DNA of 64,000 bases from contig JAHDMJ010000008.1 of the NCBI GenBank assembly GCA_018436095.1, positions 62,001 to 126,000 on the forward strand, read 5' to 3'. This DNA is from Clostridia bacterium (GTDB lineage Bacteria; Bacillota; Peptococcia; DRI-13; UBA5745). The position numbers were made by a program, and so were the translations under genes. A model generated the notes under the pieces. That model was not told the DNA's origin and did no database searches. It worked only from the letters and a program-made list of their open reading frames with translations. This document shows positions 34,074 to 43,400 of this stretch, one piece after another. Each line of letters starts with the position of its first letter. The first letter of the stretch is position 1.

Positions 34074-35826
34074 GAATTTACAAAGCTGGCTGGACAGCCC
34101 TTATGTACAAGAAGCTTTGAAGCAGGAAATCCGCCAAATAACGGACAAAAAGGAGCAAGCGGAAGCCTTTGGCCAGGAGTTGGCTTTTGGCACCGGTGGT
34201 ATGCGGGGGATTATGGGGCCGGGCAATAATAGAATCAACCAGTACACTCTTGGCCGGGTGATTCGGGGCTTGGTCCAGTGGCTTCATGAAAAGGAACATC
34301 AAGGAGCCGGCAACCCTCCTGAGGCAAAGGCCGCAGAGCCTGCAAAATCCGCAAAAACCATGGTTATTGCCGAGGCAACAATCACCAAAACCGTTGTTAT
34401 TGCCTATGATACCCGTCATAATTCCTGGGAATATGGGAAGCTGGCGGCCATGATTCTGGCGGCAGCGGGGATTAAAGCTTGCTTATTTGAAGAGCCCACC
34501 CCTACGCCGGTGCTTTCTTATGCCGTGAGGCAGTTGGGGGCTGACGCCGGCCTGGTCATTACGGCCAGCCATAATACGAAAGAATATAACGGCATTAAGG
34601 TATATAACAGCGCCGGCTGTCAGTTGGTGCCTGATGAGGCTGAGCCTTTAATGGCTATGATCTCGGAGCTGCCCTTGCTTGCTCCTTTGCCGGAAGGGGA
34701 TTGGGAGGAGCTTCTGGCTCAGGATAAAATCCGGCTTTTAAAAGATGAGACTCCTCAGCGATTCCTCCGGCAAGTCGCAGAGCAAGCTTTGCTGGAGGAT
34801 AGAGACATAAAAGAGGCGTTATCTATCGTCTATACTCCCCTGCATGGAGCAGGCAATCTTTATGTCAGGCAAGCCTTGGCGGCGGCAGGTTTTTCTCAGG
34901 TTAAAGCCGTTACTGAGCAGGAGTACCCTGACGGCGATTTTCCCACGGTTTTGCAGCCTAATCCCGAGGATACCAGAGCTTTGGTAATGGCTATGGAATT
35001 GGCGCTTAAATCCAAGGCCCACGTAGTGCTGGGCACGGATCCCGATTCCGACCGGCTGGGGGCTGCGGTTTTTCATGAAGGGAGCTTTAAAAACCTGACC
35101 GGCAACCAGATCGGTGTTTTGCTGGCGGACTACCTGTTGACCCGCAAAAAGTCCTTGGATAGCCTGCCTGCCCAAGGGGTGTTCATCAATACCATAGTGA
35201 CGTCAACCTTAGGAGAGCGGATCGCCGAGGCTTATGGTCTGAAGATTATTAAAACGCTAACGGGCTTCAAATATATCGGCGAGCAGATGAACGGTCTGGA
35301 GGAACAAGCTCCGGCGGCAGAAAAAGAGGCCTTCGTTTTTGGCTATGAGGAAAGCAATGGCTTTCTTGTGGGCGATTATGCCAGAGATAAGGATGCAATA
35401 GGGGCGGCCTTGATTTTCTGTGAGGCGGCAGCTTATTGGCTGGCCCGGGGCAAAACACTGGTGGACAGGCTGGAAGAGCTTTATCAAGCATACGGTTATT
35501 ATTTGGATGCCTTGGATACCTTTACCTTCCGGGGCCGGGAAGGCCAGATGAAAATGGACGGCTTTATGGATAGCCTGCGGCAATCCGGCGAAACAGCTCT
35601 GCCGGCAGTAAGGGCGGTGGAGGATTACAGTTTAGGTTTATATGGTTTGCCTCGGGAGAACGTACTGCGCTTTGTGCTGGAAGAAGAGGCCTGGGTGGCT
35701 GTACGGCCCTCGGGGACGGAACCTAAGTTGAAAATTTATTATTCCGTGGCCGGCGAAGACCGGGAGCAGGCTCAGGTAAAGCTGGAGCAATTAAAGAAAA
35801 TTATGCATGAGCTTATTGAAAAATAG
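34060..35826 (+). CDS. Phosphohexomutase (phosphoglucomutase/phosphomannomutase)
   Basis: An alpha-D-phosphohexomutase of about 588 residues interconverting hexose 1- and 6-phosphates. It shows the four family signatures: FGTGGMRGIMG, catalytic serine in ITASHNTKEYNGIKVY, metal loop TDPDSDRLG and phosphate loop VRPSGTEPKLKIYY. A Lys/Ala/Pro-rich insertion near residues 85-110 is atypical. ATG 34060 is preferred over GTG 34048 because GAGGTGAG lies properly upstream. With pgi next door it supplies sugar phosphates for envelope glycans. Confidence 0.92.
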   Translation: MGYIENLQSWLDSPYVQEALKQEIRQITDKKEQAEAFGQELAFGTGGMRGIMGPGNNRINQYTLGRVIRGLVQWLHEKEHQGAGNPPEAKAAEPAKSAKTMVIAEATITKTVVIAYDTRHNSWEYGKLAAMILAAAGIKACLFEEPTPTPVLSYAVRQLGADAGLVITASHNTKEYNGIKVYNSAGCQLVPDEAEPLMAMISELPLLAPLPEGDWEELLAQDKIRLLKDETPQRFLRQVAEQALLEDRDIKEALSIVYTPLHGAGNLYVRQALAAAGFSQVKAVTEQEYPDGDFPTVLQPNPEDTRALVMAMELALKSKAHVVLGTDPDSDRLGAAVFHEGSFKNLTGNQIGVLLADYLLTRKKSLDSLPAQGVFINTIVTSTLGERIAEAYGLKIIKTLTGFKYIGEQMNGLEEQAPAAEKEAFVFGYEESNGFLVGDYARDKDAIGAALIFCEAAAYWLARGKTLVDRLEELYQAYGYYLDALDTFTFRGREGQMKMDGFMDSLRQSGETALPAVRAVEDYSLGLYGLPRENVLRFVLEEEAWVAVRPSGTEPKLKIYYSVAGEDREQAQVKLEQLKKIMHELIEK

Positions 35827-35875
35827 ACAGCAGAATGAATCAGAATAAAATGAATGAAGATGCAGGTAGGAAAAG

Positions 35876-37468
35876 ATGAAGCAATGGGAAGTAACCCGGC
35901 TGGGCAGCAAAACGATCCGTTTCTCCCACCCTCAAAGTACATATATTTTTGATTTTTGTCATTCTTGTACTTTTGATTTGAATAGGCCGCCGGATCAGGA
36001 TTTTCTGCAAAAAGCGGAAAAAGTCATGAAGGATACGGAAAAGGGACTTCATGTCAACGGTCATGAGGATAGGATGGCCGGCCAGTTTTGGCTGCGCAAT
36101 CCGGATTTGGCTCCGGATAAGGAAATCGGCGGGGCTATCAAAGAGGCAATCCAAAGATGCAAGGGTATTGCCGCCGCTGTCCATGAAGGCCGCATTTGCA
36201 ATGAGGCAGGCAGGCCCTTTCGCTACTTGGTGGTAGTTGGTGTTGGAGGATCCCAATTGGGTTTTCAGTTTATTGCCAGAGCCTTAGCCAAAGATAGTTT
36301 CAGGCTGCAGCCCTTTTCATTGGACAATACGGATCCGGAGACGGTGGACATGCTGATCCGCAATATTGGACCGGCCCATTTGGCTGAGACATTATTTGTC
36401 ATGGCCTCGAAATCCGGCAAGACGACGGAAATCAAAAACAGCTATAAAATTCTTGAAGGCGTCTATGCTGGTTTAGGCTTGCAGTTTAGCAAGCATGCCA
36501 TTGCCATAACTATGGCCGATACGGAGCTTTATCATTATGCAAAAAACCAGGGTTGGCTGGATATTTTCCCTGTCTGGGAGTGGGTCGGGGGGCGTTTTTC
36601 CGTATTATCGCCGGTAGGCCTTTTGCCTTTGGCCTTATTGGGCATGCCGGTAGATAGCCTGCTGGCAGGCGCCAGGGCAATGGACGAATTAACCCGCAGC
36701 ACCGATTACCATGAAAATCCGGCCATGCTGCTGACTCATTACCTGTTGATGCAGTCTATTGACCAAAAAAAGCAAAACATGGTGGTCCTTCCGTATAAAG
36801 ATAGATTGGAGCTTTGGGGCCGGTTTTTGCAGCAGCTTTTTATGGAGTCTTTAGGAAAAACGCTGGAGAAGGAAGGAAGCAGCCAGTGTTTTGGGCTGAC
36901 GGTGTACGGCAATAAGGGTACCACCGATCAACATTCCTATATCCAGCAATTGCTGGCCGGCCATAACGATTTTTTTGTCCTGTTTTTCAGCGTTCTTCAG
37001 CAAGCTGGGGAAGTGCAGCAAAGGGTGGTGGAAGAAGGCGGCATTACCATGGGGGATTATTTGCTGGCCTTTTGCCATGGTACTATGAAAGCTATGGCCA
37101 ATCAGGGCAGGGAAAGCATGCTGATTACTTTAGATAAACTGGATCCTTTTTCTTTGGGCGGGCTTGTTGCTCTGTTTGAGCGGGTGGTAGGCTATTATGC
37201 CGCTTGCGTTGGCATCAACCCCTATGATCAGCCTCAGGTGGAGGAAGGCAAAAGGAGCGCCAATGATATTATCCGGCTGAAAAAGAAACTTAATAGCTTG
37301 CTGGAAAACGGTGACGGGCAGCAGAGCAAGGACGCCCTATGCCTGGAGTATTTGCAGCAGAGCTTTCTGCCAGGTGAATACAATGTATTGTATTATTTAC
37401 TGCATCAAATGAAAGAAGCAGGTCAAGTCAGCATAGAGCAGGCAGAATTGGATAAACTTTTAGGATAA
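35876..37468 (+). CDS. pgi: Glucose-6-phosphate isomerase
   Basis: A 530-residue PGI interconverting glucose 6-phosphate and fructose 6-phosphate. Two SIS domains are visible: VVVGVGGSQLGFQFIARAL and MASKSGKTTEIKNSYKIL, with the PVWEWVGGRFSVLSPVG signature and KGTTDQHSYIQQL near the C-terminal half. It is at 49 bp from the mutase gene, likely co-transcribed. Confidence 0.95.
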   Translation: MKQWEVTRLGSKTIRFSHPQSTYIFDFCHSCTFDLNRPPDQDFLQKAEKVMKDTEKGLHVNGHEDRMAGQFWLRNPDLAPDKEIGGAIKEAIQRCKGIAAAVHEGRICNEAGRPFRYLVVVGVGGSQLGFQFIARALAKDSFRLQPFSLDNTDPETVDMLIRNIGPAHLAETLFVMASKSGKTTEIKNSYKILEGVYAGLGLQFSKHAIAITMADTELYHYAKNQGWLDIFPVWEWVGGRFSVLSPVGLLPLALLGMPVDSLLAGARAMDELTRSTDYHENPAMLLTHYLLMQSIDQKKQNMVVLPYKDRLELWGRFLQQLFMESLGKTLEKEGSSQCFGLTVYGNKGTTDQHSYIQQLLAGHNDFFVLFFSVLQQAGEVQQRVVEEGGITMGDYLLAFCHGTMKAMANQGRESMLITLDKLDPFSLGGLVALFERVVGYYAACVGINPYDQPQVEEGKRSANDIIRLKKKLNSLLENGDGQQSKDALCLEYLQQSFLPGEYNVLYYLLHQMKEAGQVSIEQAELDKLLG

Positions 37469-37503
37469 GAGATTTGATAGTAAAAAGATAGAGGAGATAA
37501 GAT

Positions 37504-38493
37504 ATGCCTTCAGATAAACATAATGTCATCCAATTTCCCGCTAATGATGAGACTGCAGCCGGCGAAGCGGGGAAAGAGCGGGAAGATAAAGCGGGCGCAG
37601 GCAATCCTAATGTAGCCCGGGCTGTGGTGGCTCAGGGCAAGGTGCAGGCGGCGGCCATCATCGGCAAAGATATCATCAACGAAGCTATCCGGCTTCATGG
37701 CTTGCTGCCTTTGGCGGCGGCGGCTTTAGGGCGGGGCCTTATGGGTGCCGTTTTGCTGGGGCTGAATTTAAAAGATCAGGACAGCCTTACTTTGCGTATC
37801 AAAGGCGATGGTCCTTTGGAAGGGCTTTTGGCTCAGGCCCGCCCCGGCGGTCAAGTCCGGGGATACGTAGGCAATCCCGGGGTGGAATTGCCGAAAAACG
37901 CCCAGGACAAGCTGGACGTTGGCGGCGCCGTAGGACATAACGGCTTTCTTTATGTGACAAAGGATATGGGGTTGAAAGAGCCTTATACGGGAACCTCCGC
38001 ATTAGTAAGCGGTGAAATTGCCGAAGATCTGGCGGCCTATTTTCTTCATTCCGAGCAAACCCCTTCGGTAGTTTCTTTAGGAGTGCTGATTGATGTGGAT
38101 GGCAGTTGCCTGGCCGCCGGCGGTTTCCTGATTAAAGCGTTGCCCGGGGCCGATGATCAAACCTTAGCGGAGATGGAGCATTGGCTGGAGGTGCTGCCGC
38201 CGGTATCCGCCTTGGCTATGCAGTTGGGAGACGCGGTGGAGTTGCTGCAGGCCCTGTTCCCTAAGGAGGAACTGCAGGCTTTGACCTTGGAGACCTGGAA
38301 TTTTAGCTGTGATTGCAGCCGCCAACGGATGGAAAAGGCCTTGATAAGCTTGGGAGAACAGGAATTAAAGGATATTTTGGAGGAGGATGGCAAATCTCAG
38401 CTGCGCTGCAACTTTTGCAACAACACCTTTGACTTTTCGGCCAATGATCTGGCGGATTTGTTAGCTGAGGCGAAAAAAAGAAGCCGGACTTAA
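37504..38493 (+). CDS. hslO: Redox-regulated chaperone Hsp33
   Basis: A 329-residue Hsp33 holdase activated by disulfide formation under oxidative stress. The core domain (VVAQGKVQAAAIIGKDIINE, then GPLEGLLAQARPGGQVRGYV) is conserved. The C-terminal redox switch has four cysteines in two pairs, FSCDCSRQRM and LRCNFCNNTF, intact for zinc. The first 35 residues are a charged extension. It ends the 34-38.5 kb group. Confidence 0.93.
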   Translation: MPSDKHNVIQFPANDETAAGEAGKEREDKAGAGNPNVARAVVAQGKVQAAAIIGKDIINEAIRLHGLLPLAAAALGRGLMGAVLLGLNLKDQDSLTLRIKGDGPLEGLLAQARPGGQVRGYVGNPGVELPKNAQDKLDVGGAVGHNGFLYVTKDMGLKEPYTGTSALVSGEIAEDLAAYFLHSEQTPSVVSLGVLIDVDGSCLAAGGFLIKALPGADDQTLAEMEHWLEVLPPVSALAMQLGDAVELLQALFPKEELQALTLETWNFSCDCSRQRMEKALISLGEQELKDILEEDGKSQLRCNFCNNTFDFSANDLADLLAEAKKRSRT

Positions 38494-38520
38494 CCGGTTG
38501 CCGCCGCCATATATTATTCC

Positions 38521-38549
38521 TTGACAGATGAAGCCTGAATGATTAAGTT
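38521..38549 (+). promoter_or_regulatory. Candidate sigma-A promoter of the catabolic region
   Basis: TTGACA at 38521-38526, 17-bp spacer, TAAGTT at 38544-38549. It is placed 40 bp before the gene at 38589. The -10 match is moderate. Confidence 0.5.
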
Positions 38550-38588
38550 TTAAAATAGGCAAATATCAACTAGCAGGGGGCGGTAATT

Positions 38589-39128
38589 ATGTTAAAAGCT
38601 ACTATTGTTGGCGGGTACAATGCACCCAGCAAAATGCTGCAGCGGAGAATTGGCGGTATTTTAAAAGATATAGCAAGCGTAGATATCTGCCTTTTTGACG
38701 AATTGGATAAAAATGAATCCGATATTTATATTGCCTATTCCCATGGAATTAGATATGAAAAGCTCAGGTCAAAGTTTCGCAGCGAAAATAAAAAGCTTAT
38801 AGCCGCCGAATTGACCCTTTTGCCAATTGGCATTCGCATGCTGAAAGCCATAAAAAAAGGATCTCGGGTTGGGGTTGTGGCAGAGCATTTGCGGTGCGCC
38901 AACTACTTCTTGGGAGAGATCCTGAAAGCAGGCGTACTTGATTATCATTTTTTTGCAGGCAAAATTACCGATATGAAAAGGATGAATGTGGACGTCTTTG
39001 TCATACCGGAAGAATTGCTTGATCTTGCCGACGAAAGCGCTCTGCAGGGAAAAAATGTTTTGCCTATTCCCCGTACGATAACGGCTTCCTGTTATGCCGA
39101 TTTGATTAATGCGGCTATGGAAAATTAA
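38589..39128 (+). CDS. Small protein with possible PrpR-N-like sensor fold
   Basis: A 179-residue soluble protein, not firmly recognised. Alternating beta/alpha pattern: a DIYIAYSHGIRYEKLR segment, KKLIAAELTLLPIGIRMLKA, then RVGVVAEHL and VDVFVIPEEL. The order loosely resembles the N-terminal ligand-sensing domain of PrpR regulators, but no DNA-binding or sigma-54 domain follows, so it would be a stand-alone sensor or an unrelated enzyme. It lies upstream of a transporter and decarboxylase cluster with its own candidate promoter. The ATG follows AGGGGGCGG. Confidence 0.6.
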   Translation: MLKATIVGGYNAPSKMLQRRIGGILKDIASVDICLFDELDKNESDIYIAYSHGIRYEKLRSKFRSENKKLIAAELTLLPIGIRMLKAIKKGSRVGVVAEHLRCANYFLGEILKAGVLDYHFFAGKITDMKRMNVDVFVIPEELLDLADESALQGKNVLPIPRTITASCYADLINAAMEN

Positions 39129-39163
39129 TTGATAATATACTCTTAATATTTTAAATAAGCATA

Positions 39164-39192
39164 TTGCAACGTAATGAGTTTTGTTTTATAAT
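39164..39192 (+). promoter_or_regulatory. Promoter of the hydrolase-TctBAC-UbiD region
   Basis: TTGCAA at 39164-39169, 17-bp spacer, TATAAT at 39187-39192. It would give a leader of about 275 bases before the gene at 39475, containing two terminator-like hairpins. Confidence 0.65.
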
Positions 39193-39251
39193 CAAATTGT
39201 GGTAAAGTTTACAAGAGCCCCTTGGTAAAAAATAATATTTGTTAAAGGCTA

Positions 39252-39291
39252 GTGTGGAGCCTGCATAACGTATTGTTTATGTAGGCTTTTT
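39252..39291 (+). terminator. Leader hairpin 1 (attenuator-like)
   Basis: GTGTGGAGCCTGCATAA (39252-39268) runs into a stem GCCTGCATAA / TTATGTAGGC (one G-U pair) followed by TTTTT. The 17-base start is repeated at 39409 with two changes. Confidence 0.7.
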
Positions 39292-39408
39292 CTATTTTCA
39301 GGCTTCCGTTTTCTACAGTAGCGCTAGGAAATTGGGTTTGCCTGCAAATATGAAGGACAGCGGGGGGAAAAAGACAATTCTATAGCTTTATAGCAGATTT
39401 ATAGGTAA

Positions 39409-39451
39409 GTGTGGAACCTACATAAATAGCTCAATTTATGTAGGCTTTTTT
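39409..39451 (+). terminator. Leader hairpin 2 (attenuator-like)
   Basis: GTGTGGAACCTACATAA (39409-39425) runs into a perfect 11-bp stem CCTACATAAAT / ATTTATGTAGG, then CTTTTTT. It ends only 24 bp before the hydrolase start and 8 bp before its ribosome site, so read-through must be controlled for the genes to be expressed from the 39164 promoter. Confidence 0.75.
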
Positions 39452-39474
39452 ATTTTCCGAAAGGAGATGAAGGA

Positions 39475-40173
39475 ATGAGGCTATGGGAAACCGTTATCAG
39501 TGAAGAGGAGCGCTTGATCTACGAAAAAGCCGGCTATGGAACGCAAAGGGTTTACTTAGGCAAAAAACCGGCTCTTCTAATCATCGATGTGACTCAATCC
39601 TTTACGGGGGGCCCCTCGCCGGAACAAGCGGAATCCTACGCTACCAGTTGCCCGGGGGCTTGGGAGGCAGTAGATGCCATCAGACAACTTCTGTATATCT
39701 GCCGCAGTGCAGGAATAACCATTGTATATACTACCGGAAATAGGGCGCAGGAAAAGTTTTTCGGAGGGGCTACGATAAGGACACGTACACAGAAGGACCT
39801 TAAACCTGAAGGAGACCGGGTACCCATATGTATCATGGCACAGGAAAATGAGCTTGTACTTAAAAAGAATAAAGCCAGCGCCTTTTTTGATACTCCCTTG
39901 GCTACGTATTTTCACAAGGTGGGTATTGACAGCATTTTGGTAACGGGTACTTCTACATCAGGCTGTGTTAGGGCTACGGTAATTGACGCCTTTTCCCATG
40001 GTTTTCATCCGCTGGTGGTGGAAGAGGCTACCTTTGACCGGTCCTCGACCTTACATCTGGTAAATTTGTTTGACATGAACGCCAAATATGCCGACGTGAT
40101 CACTCTGGAACAAGCTGTTGCACTGATTTTTTCGTGGGAAAAGTCCGGGGAGGTGGAAAGAGTGGAGAGATGA
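39475..40173 (+). CDS. Isochorismatase-fold cysteine hydrolase (amidohydrolase)
   Basis: A 232-residue cysteine hydrolase. The catalytic triad is visible: D38 (LLIIDVTQSF), K133 (KNKASAFFDTPL) and C164 (TGTSTSGCVRATVIDA), with the family's TSTSGCVRAT nucleophile loop. The KASAFF segment resembles N-carbamoylsarcosine amidase and maleamate amidohydrolase, so an amide or carbamoyl substrate is likely. It is the first enzyme of the 39.4-46.9 kb cluster and follows the duplicated leader hairpins. Substrate unknown. Confidence 0.85.
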   Translation: MRLWETVISEEERLIYEKAGYGTQRVYLGKKPALLIIDVTQSFTGGPSPEQAESYATSCPGAWEAVDAIRQLLYICRSAGITIVYTTGNRAQEKFFGGATIRTRTQKDLKPEGDRVPICIMAQENELVLKKNKASAFFDTPLATYFHKVGIDSILVTGTSTSGCVRATVIDAFSHGFHPLVVEEATFDRSSTLHLVNLFDMNAKYADVITLEQAVALIFSWEKSGEVERVER

Positions 40174-40205
40174 AACAGTTCAACACTTGTGAAAAGGGAG
40201 GGATA

Positions 40206-40661
40206 ATGATGGAACCGGAACTGAGAAAAAAACTGGAATTAGGGTTTGCTATACTAATTTTTATATTCTTTGCAGCCTTTCTTATCATCGGCATAACTTA
40301 TCCGCCCAGGCCAAAGGAGCTGCCGCTGATGGTCGATATTATCGGGTTATTGCTAACGGGCAGCATAATCTTTTCCGTGATCAAAAAGCCGGCCGCTTCC
40401 TATAAAAAACCGGACCGGCCTATGAATTGGCGGGCTGTCAGCCTGGGCTTTGGCAGCATGCTCCTCTATCTGATTCTTACCTATTTTATCGGCATGACCC
40501 TCTCATCTTTTGTGATTGTGTATGGTTGCGGGCTGGCTTTTGGCGCCAAAAACAAAAAGACGCTGACCATTGTCTCTCTTGCTTCGGTAGTGGTTGTGTA
40601 TCTGCTCTTTGGAATGTTGCTGAAGGTCAGCTTGTACCATGGCATCTTTTTCGGAGGATAA
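40206..40661 (+). CDS. tctB: Tripartite tricarboxylate transporter small subunit TctB
   Basis: A 151-residue membrane protein with four hydrophobic helices (about 12-32, 44-60, 82-104, 110-146), the TctB topology. ATG 40206 or 40209 is favoured by the upstream GGGAGGG; the longer frame to 40134 overlaps the hydrolase gene. It precedes TctA, as in other TTT operons. Confidence 0.8.
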   Translation: MMEPELRKKLELGFAILIFIFFAAFLIIGITYPPRPKELPLMVDIIGLLLTGSIIFSVIKKPAASYKKPDRPMNWRAVSLGFGSMLLYLILTYFIGMTLSSFVIVYGCGLAFGAKNKKTLTIVSLASVVVVYLLFGMLLKVSLYHGIFFGG

Positions 40662-40713
40662 GAAAACATGGTTGATTTATATGAGATGAGAAGAAGAGGA
40701 GGTTATTGCTTAG

Positions 40714-42216
40714 ATGGAATCAGTTGTATTGCAAGGCTTACTTTCATCCCTGGCCCCCACTTCGATAATAGCAGTTTTAGTTGGCGTATTCGTCGGCATT
40801 GCTGTTGGCATTGTGCCGGGGATTGGTGCGGGAGTTGGGCTATCTTTGCTTTTGCCCATCATATTCAACGTCCCGCCGCTGATCGGTCTTATGCTGCTTT
40901 TAGCTCTGTGGGCCTCTGACGGTTATGGCGCTTCTATTTCTTCGATCCTTTTGAACGTGCCCGGGGGAGCCGGAGCTGTGGCTACCTGCTTCGACGGCCA
41001 TCCTATGGCTCAACAGGGTAAAGCCGGTGAAGCAATCGGGATTTCCATGGCCTCCTCCATGCTTGCCGGCATTCTGGGAACCTTCGTCCTAATGCTGGCC
41101 GCTCCTCCCCTGGCGAAGCTGGCCGTAAAGATAGGGCCTGCCGAGTATACTATCATGGCCATATTAGGCATGACTTTGATCGGGGGCATGGCGGGAAAAA
41201 ACAGGATCAAAGGTTTGGTTTCCGCTATTATCGGCCTGATGGTGAGTTTTATCGGTTATGACCTGACCACTGGGTTTGTACGCTATAATTTTGGTTCCGC
41301 CTACTTATTTGACGGCATTGAGTTTGAATTAGTTCTGATTGGTTTCTTTGCCATAGGCGAACTGATGCAAGCCGGTGAAGAGGGGGGAACCGTAGCCGAG
41401 TTTGGCAAGATGACGGGTACCGTTATGGGAGGGTTCAAAGAAGCCCTAAAGCGCCCGATGTCAATTTTACGATCTTCTCTGGTAGGCGTCGTTATGGGCG
41501 TACTGCCCGGAATTGGCATTACCATTTCCAGCATGGCTGCCTATGAAGTAGAGAAGAAATTTTCCAAGACGCCTGAGAAATTTGGCACAGGGATGGTAGA
41601 AGGAATTATCGGGCCGGAAGCGGCCAACAACTCTTGCCAGCCTGCTGCTTTAATTCCTACTCTTACTTTGGGTATTCCCGCAGGAAGCACTTCGGCGGTT
41701 TTTTTGGGAGCCCTGATCATGTATGGACTGACTCCGGGAATGGACCTTTTTACCAATAAAGCTCCTTTGGTTTGGGCAATGATGTGGGGTATTATCGTGG
41801 CCAGTATTGCCTATGTGTTGGTTGGCCTTATTTTTGCCAACTGGTTTGCCAAATTGACTATCCTGCCGATTGAGTATTTGGTTCCCTGTACATTGGTTAC
41901 CTGCTTTATTGGCGCCTTTGTCACGACCAATAGTTTCTACGATCTGGTGGTAGCTTTCCTGTTTGGCCTGATTGGTTATGTCATGGCTGTCCTTAAATAT
42001 CCTCCGGCGCCGGCTATCCTGGGTGTGGTTCTGGGACCTATCCTTGAGAAGAACTATTTCCGGGCTTTACTTTTATCCGACGGCTCCCACAGAATCTTTT
42101 TCAACGGCACTCTGGCAATATGTCTTTGGTGCATACTGGCCCTAATTCTCTTTGCGCCTCTTCTTTTCAAACTATTTAAGAATCGCAAAGAGGCGAAACT
42201 GCTTCGTAATCTCTAG
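40714..42216 (+). CDS. tctA: Tripartite tricarboxylate transporter large subunit TctA
   Basis: A 500-residue integral membrane protein with about 11-12 helices. Conserved TctA features: GIVPGIGAGVGLSLLLPII near residues 30-50, ISSILLNVPGGAGAVATCFD and GHPMAQQGKAGEAIGISM. It forms the channel of a secondary, binding-protein-dependent carboxylate importer. It lies between tctB and the binding protein gene. The ATG is preceded by GAGGAGG. Confidence 0.95.
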   Translation: MESVVLQGLLSSLAPTSIIAVLVGVFVGIAVGIVPGIGAGVGLSLLLPIIFNVPPLIGLMLLLALWASDGYGASISSILLNVPGGAGAVATCFDGHPMAQQGKAGEAIGISMASSMLAGILGTFVLMLAAPPLAKLAVKIGPAEYTIMAILGMTLIGGMAGKNRIKGLVSAIIGLMVSFIGYDLTTGFVRYNFGSAYLFDGIEFELVLIGFFAIGELMQAGEEGGTVAEFGKMTGTVMGGFKEALKRPMSILRSSLVGVVMGVLPGIGITISSMAAYEVEKKFSKTPEKFGTGMVEGIIGPEAANNSCQPAALIPTLTLGIPAGSTSAVFLGALIMYGLTPGMDLFTNKAPLVWAMMWGIIVASIAYVLVGLIFANWFAKLTILPIEYLVPCTLVTCFIGAFVTTNSFYDLVVAFLFGLIGYVMAVLKYPPAPAILGVVLGPILEKNYFRALLLSDGSHRIFFNGTLAICLWCILALILFAPLLFKLFKNRKEAKLLRNL

Positions 42217-42246
42217 TTTTCCCAAATAAGTTAGCTAGGAGGAGAA

Positions 42247-43275
42247 ATGATGAGGAAACACATTTGGCAGAAGGTTTTGGCTATCAGCTTAATTGTCATC
42301 CTGTCTCTAACCCTGGTTGGATGCGGTGATAACAGCGCTAAAAACATCGAAGATTATCCGACAAAGAGCATCACCGTCATGGTTGGATTTAATCCGGGCG
42401 GTGGTGTGGATACAGCCGTAAGGGGAATTCAACCCTATCTTCAAAAATATATCGGTAAGACGGTTCTTGTGGAGAACAAACCAGGCAATCAGGGCCTTAT
42501 CGCTATGAACTACGTAGGCGAGCAAAAGCCTGACGGTTACACCTTGATAGCAACAACCAATGCCATGAGTCTCAATGCTATGATTTTTCCCGAATCCTAT
42601 AAGTTGAAGGCCGCTCCGGAAGAAGCATTGATTCCTATTTATAGCTGGGTTAATGGCGATGGTAACGGTATCTTTGTTTCCCAAGAGTCTGCTATTAAGA
42701 CCTGGGACGACCTGGTTGCCAAGGCCCAAACAGAAGAAGGCATCAAGATTGCAGGATCCGGTATAGGTTCCACCGATCATATTACAGCTATTACTCTCAC
42801 CAAGATCTATGGCGGCAAATGGACCTTCGTACCCATGGATAGCGCCGGTGAAGTAGCTTCCGCTGTATTAGGCGGTCAGGTTGATGCAGGCAGCAGCTCC
42901 CCGGGCGCCGCCAGCCTGGACCCCAGCCGGGTGAACATGCTTGCCGTGACCCTGAAAGAAAGGGCTGAAAAATGGCCTGATGCGCCTACATTCATTGAAC
43001 TGGAAAAACCCGAGCTTTATATCCTGTTTGTGATTGGCCTGATGGCTCCTGCCGGGACGCCCCCCGAAATAATCGCTAAGTTGGAAGAAGCTATGGATCA
43101 AGCCCGCAATGACCAGGCTTTCATTGACTGGGCTGAGAATGCCAAGCAGCCTATCGGTAAGGAGGGCTGGAGAGCTGAGACTTACAAATCTTATTTAACC
43201 GATTACCAAAGCAATATGAAGGCCCTGATCCCCGACATACAAGAGGCCCTTAAAGCTGCCCAGGGCGGGCAATAA
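42247..43275 (+). CDS. tctC: Tripartite tricarboxylate transporter substrate-binding lipoprotein (TctC/Bug)
   Basis: A 342-residue solute-binding protein. A lipoprotein signal peptide ends in LVGC with the acylated cysteine at residue 26. The mature part has Bug-family motifs: PTKSITVMVGFNPGGGVDTA, GNQGLIAMNYV and KPDGYTLIATT. It captures a carboxylate for TctAB; the ligand is unknown but probably the aromatic or heterocyclic acid handled by the downstream UbiD. The ATG follows GGAGGAG. Confidence 0.93.
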   Translation: MMRKHIWQKVLAISLIVILSLTLVGCGDNSAKNIEDYPTKSITVMVGFNPGGGVDTAVRGIQPYLQKYIGKTVLVENKPGNQGLIAMNYVGEQKPDGYTLIATTNAMSLNAMIFPESYKLKAAPEEALIPIYSWVNGDGNGIFVSQESAIKTWDDLVAKAQTEEGIKIAGSGIGSTDHITAITLTKIYGGKWTFVPMDSAGEVASAVLGGQVDAGSSSPGAASLDPSRVNMLAVTLKERAEKWPDAPTFIELEKPELYILFVIGLMAPAGTPPEIIAKLEEAMDQARNDQAFIDWAENAKQPIGKEGWRAETYKSYLTDYQSNMKALIPDIQEALKAAQGGQ

Positions 43276-43327
43276 GCCGGGTGTGTGTGCAATCTCTCAA
43301 GCTAAATATTTGAATCATGGGTTAGTA

Positions 43328-43370
43328 GGGAACCTATAAGAAGCTAAATGCTTTTTTAGGTTCCCTTTTT
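43328..43370 (+). terminator. Hairpin between tctC and ubiD
   Basis: GGGAACCTA (43328-43336) pairs with TAGGTTCCC (43357-43365), followed by TTTTT. It may attenuate transcription into ubiD. Its start, AGTAGGGAACCTATAA, resembles the repeated leader motif at 39409. Confidence 0.75.
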
Positions 43371-43400
43371 AATTTAGCAAAAATGAAAGGAGCTATTAAA

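Noticed and set aside
38589-39128. Assignment of the small protein as a PrpR-type sigma-54 activator
   Set aside because: Only a loose resemblance to the sensor domain is seen; no AAA+ or helix-turn-helix domain follows, so no regulator was called.
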